Below are positions 54,465 through 57,934 of a stretch of 57,934 bases of DNA, piece after piece. Origin of the DNA: Psychrobacter sp. PG1 (lineage in GTDB: Bacteria > Pseudomonadota > Gammaproteobacteria > Pseudomonadales > Moraxellaceae); assembly GCF_014897815.1 (NCBI RefSeq), contig NZ_JABUZG010000024.1:1-57934 (forward strand). The letters run 5' to 3'. The notes under the pieces are model-generated. The model was not told the origin of the DNA and did no database searches. It saw only the letters and a program-made list of their open reading frames with translations. The position numbers were made by a program, and so were the translations under genes. The stretch's first letter is position 1; every line of letters starts with the position of its first letter.

Positions 54465-55262
54465 ATGACTATGGCACTATTAATTGCAGCATTCTTAATG
54501 GGATTTTTTGGCTCGCCGCATTGCTTAGGTATGTGTGGTGGTATCGTGACTGCATTCGGACTATCGATGAAAGAAGCTAGTCCAGCAAAAAAACGCGGCC
54601 TCATTGCAACTTACCATCTAGGGCGCTTACTCAGTTATGCCCTATTGGGCTTAATTGCCGGTGTGATTGGCACCACAGTATTAACGCACCTAATGGTTGG
54701 CAATAGCACACCTCGCATCCTACTAGGGTTGGTCTTGGTATTTATAGGATTAACCATGCTAGGTTTGCCTTTTTTGAACAAGCTTGAACGTCTTGGTATG
54801 CATTTTTGGCAAGCTTTATCACCTCTGCGGCAGAAAGCATTCCCCTTAAACACCTTTCCTCGAGCATTAACAGCAGGTTTATTATGGGGGTTTTTACCCT
54901 GTGGTCTCGTTTATGGCGCATTACTTATGGCGGTCATCGGTCATGACCCGCTCACAGGTGCCGTGTTAATGTTTGTCTTTGGTCTAGGAACCGTACCCAT
55001 GCTCGTCGCTACGCACGGAACGGTCAACTGGATGCGCAATCAAATCGGGCGTTTGCGCCTAAGGCAAGTGAATGGCGTAATCATGATGTTATCTGGCTTA
55101 GCCGTCATAGCGGTGCCGATGATCATGGCCAATATGCATGGTGGACACGGGCAAATGAACCATGAGCAAATGAATCATGAGCAAATGAATCATGAGCAAA
55201 TGAATCACGAGCAAATGAATCACGAGCAAATAAATCACGAGCAAATGAATCACGAGCAATAA
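54465..55262 (+). CDS. TauE/SafE-like membrane protein with Met/His tail, copy 2
   Basis: 265-aa paralogue of the protein at 21324, nearly identical through the membrane part (MGFFGSPHCLGMCGG, GLLWGFLPCGLVYGALLMA). Its tail has seven MNHEQ units against five in copy 1. ATG with AGGAAG 8 nt upstream. It follows the TonB receptor by 165 bp and probably helps copper pass the inner membrane or reach cytochrome oxidase. Confidence 0.78.
   Translation: MTMALLIAAFLMGFFGSPHCLGMCGGIVTAFGLSMKEASPAKKRGLIATYHLGRLLSYALLGLIAGVIGTTVLTHLMVGNSTPRILLGLVLVFIGLTMLGLPFLNKLERLGMHFWQALSPLRQKAFPLNTFPRALTAGLLWGFLPCGLVYGALLMAVIGHDPLTGAVLMFVFGLGTVPMLVATHGTVNWMRNQIGRLRLRQVNGVIMMLSGLAVIAVPMIMANMHGGHGQMNHEQMNHEQMNHEQMNHEQMNHEQINHEQMNHEQ
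55155..55259 (+). repeat. Seven 15-bp coding repeats (MNHEQ tail, copy 2)
   Basis: Seven consecutive 15-bp units (ATGAAYCAYGAGCAA; one has ATA for ATG) encode MNHEQ seven times. Copy 1 at 22020 has five. Confidence 0.96.
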
Positions 55263-55309
55263 AAACGTCTCTCATGTACATAGGAGGCAATGACATTTTA
55301 AACTATCGA

Positions 55310-55337
55310 TAGGGCATGTTTAGCGTGCCCTATTTTT
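55310..55337. terminator. Terminator between convergent SafE-like and regulator genes
   Basis: TAGGGCATG pairs with CGTGCCCTA around TTTAG, followed by T7. It overlaps the end of the response-regulator gene region and serves the SafE-like gene. Confidence 0.8.
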
Positions 55338-56276
55338 TTATCTACTAATGCGCCAACCTCTGAATTTGGCAAAGAAACCTTTCAACCTTTCAGAAAAGTT
55401 AAAAGCCTCTGACTCCGGTACTTCTTCAACATGATGACGAGCCGCCAGTATCGGCTGCTGCACCAATCTTTCGTGATGATCAAAAGCGCGATCCAGACTG
55501 ATACTCATGATAGAGAAGTTGGTCGGCCGTGGTAGACAACGATATACCTGACCTTTATTAATTAAATCAATGACCATATGGGCGTCTTTGAATTCAGTCA
55601 ACATAAGAACCATCAAATCTGGCTGGATGTTTTTTAAGGCATAAACAATGGGGGTAATATTTTCTTTATTGAGCGTCGAATCCGTAATCGTGACGCCAAA
55701 GCGTTTCTTTTGTAATAACTTTGCTGCCTGTTCAAGGTTACTGGCCCAACTCACGGTATAAGCACTCTTAAAGTGACTTTTTATTTGCTGATAGACGCTC
55801 TCGTCGTCATCTAATACCAATATATTACGATTGCTACCAGTACTGCCACCACTAACTTGTTGAGTATCATTACCTTGCATAGTGTTTTGGGTGATTTCTT
55901 GTGTTTGCTGAGCTATTTCTGTGGCTTTATTGACGATTTGTTTAAGCTCATCATTCTGCCATGGCTTTGTAATATAACGATAAATTTCGCCCTCATTCAC
56001 AGAGTCAATCACTGCATTCAAATCCGCATAACCGGTCAGCAAAATACGCAGCGTATTTGGTGAGGCCGCTTTGATATCACGTAACACTTCTGTACCTTGC
56101 TTATCTGGCATGCGTTGGTCGCTGATGACCACTTGCACATCATGCTCGCTAACATACTTCATCAATTCGCTAGCATCAGTGGTGATAAATACATCATGTG
56201 ACTGACGAAAATGCATTTTTAAACTGCGTAAAATGCGTGGCTCATCATCGATAAAAGCGATTTTTGGTTTTTGCAT
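55338..56276 (-). CDS. Response regulator with two receiver domains
   Basis: 312-aa protein. First REC domain (residues about 1-125): KIAFIDDEPRILRSL, the phospho-acceptor Asp in VVISDQRMPDKQG, and the Lys in YITKPW. Second REC-like domain (about 150-270): NILVLDDDESVYQQI, but its acceptor region reads VTITDSTLNKE and lacks the usual DxxMP, so it may be a pseudo-receiver. No DNA-binding or enzymatic output domain. Encoded 33 bp after the histidine kinase. Related to the REC domains of RpfG-like regulators. Confidence 0.88.
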   Translation of the reverse strand: MQKPKIAFIDDEPRILRSLKMHFRQSHDVFITTDASELMKYVSEHDVQVVISDQRMPDKQGTEVLRDIKAASPNTLRILLTGYADLNAVIDSVNEGEIYRYITKPWQNDELKQIVNKATEIAQQTQEITQNTMQGNDTQQVSGGSTGSNRNILVLDDDESVYQQIKSHFKSAYTVSWASNLEQAAKLLQKKRFGVTITDSTLNKENITPIVYALKNIQPDLMVLMLTEFKDAHMVIDLINKGQVYRCLPRPTNFSIMSISLDRAFDHHERLVQQPILAARHHVEEVPESEAFNFSERLKGFFAKFRGWRISR

Positions 56277-56309
56277 GACACTCTCTTTAAATAAGTGATT
56301 GGAAGTCTC

Positions 56310-57845
56310 TCAACTTTCAAATAAAGCTTGTGAAGGTTTAGGTTCATGAGCGCTAGACTGTATCGGTAGCATGAGGGTAAATGTCGTGCCCTCCCCAACG
56401 ATTGAGCTAACCTCGATGTATCCACCATGTTGTTCAATGATTTGTGCCGTGATAGCCAATCCTAACCCTGTGCCATCGCCTGCTTTTTTGGTGGTAAAAA
56501 ACGGCTCAAAGATATGCGTTAAAATATGCTCTGCGATACCGACACCATTGTCTATAATACGTACAACAATATATTGCTGCGCCTCATCGACAGACGAGCT
56601 GACTTGCAATGTCCCTTTATGATCTGGCGGCATGGCTTGCGCGGCATTATTAAATAGGTTTAGTAATACTTGGTTAATTTGTGAAGGATTACACTGAATG
56701 AGCGGCAGCTCGGCTAGATTGGTATTGACGTCTAAGGTTTTTAAATTATTGCGAGCCATAATCAATGAGGTATTGATGCAATCATTGATATCGACATCTT
56801 TTACTTTTGATTCATCCAGTCGAGAAAAGTCGCGCAAGCTGACGACCAGTTCAGCAATTTGATCGACGCCATACAGTCCATCTTTGATTAAATCTGCCAA
56901 ATCTTCATTGACTTCATCTTCTTTAATCTCTTCACAGCATTGTAAAGTCTCTTCTATCAGTATCTTGACTTGCTCTTGATTGATAGTTGGCGCTTTTAAC
57001 GCCTGCAATAATTGATCGGTATGCTGTAGCAATTCATCAAAACGAACAAGATTATCGCCAACCAATTCCATGTTACTTCGCACGTAGCCCAGCGGTGTGT
57101 TGACCTCATGCGCCACGCCTGCCACCATTTGACCTAATGTCGCCATTTTTTCGGAGCGCACCAGATGCACTTGTGAGGCTTTCAACTCATCCATGGCTTG
57201 CTGCAAGTCTTGGGTGCGGGCAGCGACTTGTTTTTCTAGATGGACATTGATTTCGGCAAGTGCGCCTTCATTTTCGACGACGCGGTCAATCAGTTGATTG
57301 GTCTGCTCGCTGATGATTTGAATTTCGCTGACATTTGAGTGTGGCAGTTTAAGCGCGCTTAATTGTTGATATTTTTTTTGCTCAATTAATGCGCCCATAT
57401 CAGCCACTGCTAGTGCCATATATTTTAGCGGTCGTGTAAAGTAGCGACGGAACACCCACGCGGTCAACAACAGGATAGGAATAAAACCCAGTAGCATGGT
57501 TTGAATCAGTTGGTTCGACAACGCATTTGCTACGCTCATCATGTCATTATTGGGCTTGACGATGACCATCTTCCAATAGGTAAATGGCATACGAAACACA
57601 AAGGCGGTGGCGGACTGCTGCAACACAAAATCATTGGGCACAGCGATGGTCTCAATCAAGTGACTGTCTACCAGATTAAACGTTTGGTCAATATTCAATA
57701 GCAGCAATGCTGACAGCAACTTGGATTCTTGTTCGCTGATTTTATTCAGATTGGTCGTACTCAAAATACTACGTGCCGCGAGCGTATAACGACTCTCATC
57801 TTTGGCAACAGCCTCATCGATGAGTGTTTGAACCGCCCCGGGATT
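56310..57845 (-). CDS. Histidine kinase, 5' end cut by an IS element
   Basis: Sensor kinase C-terminal part of about 510 codons. A membrane segment (LIQTMLLGFIPILLLTAWVF) and HAMP-like linker precede a coiled coil, the H-box AGVAHEVNTPLGYVRS, the N-box LLNLFNNAAQAM and ATP-lid motifs DNGVGIAEH and GDGTGLGLAI. In frame it continues past the ATG at 57764 to at least 57845 (NPGAVQTLIDEAVAKDESRY), then homology is lost at an IS3-type end, so the N-terminal sensor is missing in this window. It may be inactive or start internally. Partner of the two-REC regulator downstream. Confidence 0.85.
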   Translation of the reverse strand, partial: NPGAVQTLIDEAVAKDESRYTLAARSILSTTNLNKISEQESKLLSALLLLNIDQTFNLVDSHLIETIAVPNDFVLQQSATAFVFRMPFTYWKMVIVKPNNDMMSVANALSNQLIQTMLLGFIPILLLTAWVFRRYFTRPLKYMALAVADMGALIEQKKYQQLSALKLPHSNVSEIQIISEQTNQLIDRVVENEGALAEINVHLEKQVAARTQDLQQAMDELKASQVHLVRSEKMATLGQMVAGVAHEVNTPLGYVRSNMELVGDNLVRFDELLQHTDQLLQALKAPTINQEQVKILIEETLQCCEEIKEDEVNEDLADLIKDGLYGVDQIAELVVSLRDFSRLDESKVKDVDINDCINTSLIMARNNLKTLDVNTNLAELPLIQCNPSQINQVLLNLFNNAAQAMPPDHKGTLQVSSSVDEAQQYIVVRIIDNGVGIAEHILTHIFEPFFTTKKAGDGTGLGLAITAQIIEQHGGYIEVSSIVGEGTTFTLMLPIQSSAHEPKPSQALFES

Positions 57846-57934
57846 GTCGGAGACTCAACATTCTGAGAGAATACGACAATGAAAAGACAAACCTACACTC
57901 CTGAGATTAAAGAACGCGCCGTCCGCATGCTGAT
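57846..57934 (+). mobile_element. IS3-family element, left end with OrfA start (continues beyond window)
   Basis: The left end begins near TGTCGGAGACTCAAC, and an ATG at 57879 opens MKRQTYTPEIKERAVRMLI, the helix-turn-helix N-terminus of IS3-group OrfA transposases. The right end and insertion duplication are outside the window. Confidence 0.8.

Overview
The window looks like chromosome of a Psychrobacter-like member of the Moraxellaceae (gammaproteobacteria). This is inferred from gene content, AT-rich composition and protein style; no rRNA or housekeeping marker is present to prove it. The region is accessory-rich. Its main theme is metal supply, above all a zinc-starvation programme, with copper-type, respiratory, electrophile-stress and organic-acid transport modules beside it.

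Region by region: (1) 1-2.6 kb, a broken large tyrosine recombinase ending at a 50-bp perfect palindrome. (2) 2.7-6.75 kb, a Zur-type palindrome, a ZnuD-like TonB receptor with His-rich loops and an AztD-like His-rich periplasmic lipoprotein. (3) 7.1-11.3 kb, a short-Q-loop bd oxidase (cydA-cydB plus a 41-aa DUF2474 subunit), divergent from a MocR regulator; a decayed DUF934 gene follows. (4) 11.9-18.7 kb, a tightly overlapping operon folE2-hisI2-gamma-carbonic anhydrase-pyrC2-thrS2 behind another Zur-like site, divergent from a COG0523 (CobW/ZigA-type) GTPase. (5) 18.9-20.1 kb, an FMN riboswitch and a RibN-type riboflavin importer. (6) 20.5-23.7 kb, DUF2946, a TauE/SafE-like protein with a Met/His tail, and a PepSY protein. 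(7) 24.1-26.3 kb, a Fic gene, a tRNA-Val(GAC) 3' remnant, a truncated DUF2938 gene and a MerR regulator. (8) 26.9-30.8 kb, a second Zur box-ZnuD-AztD unit. (9) 31.2-38.2 kb, an electrophile/quinone-type stress cluster (nitroreductase, two pirins, GNAT, YoaK, FMN reductase, DoxX, LysR, LtrA) with a shared 47-bp promoter element. (10) 38.3-39.5 kb, a MliC-like pseudogene and an IS630 wreck. (11) 39.6-46.6 kb, a GntR regulator, a MatC-like permease, a TctCBA tricarboxylate transporter and a TSUP permease. (12) 46.8-50.5 kb, a Fic fragment, rluF and small exported or hypothetical genes. (13) 51.0-55.3 kb, a second DUF2946-TauE/SafE locus that keeps its copper-type TonB receptor and carries a small MITE. 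(14) 55.3-57.9 kb, a two-REC response regulator and a histidine kinase cut by an IS3-type element at the window edge.

How it fits together: in zinc limitation, derepression at the palindromic sites would turn on two outer-membrane zinc receptors with periplasmic zinc carriers, and a backup set of paralogues for zinc-dependent steps in folate, histidine, CO2 hydration, pyrimidine and tRNA-Thr metabolism. The COG0523 GTPase is adjacent and probably belongs to the same response. Two points stand out. The backup ThrRS has lost its proofreading residues while keeping its zinc ligands. Both metal loci are duplicated within 55 kb, so the znuD-aztD copies act as ~3.9-kb direct repeats around about 20 kb of other genes.
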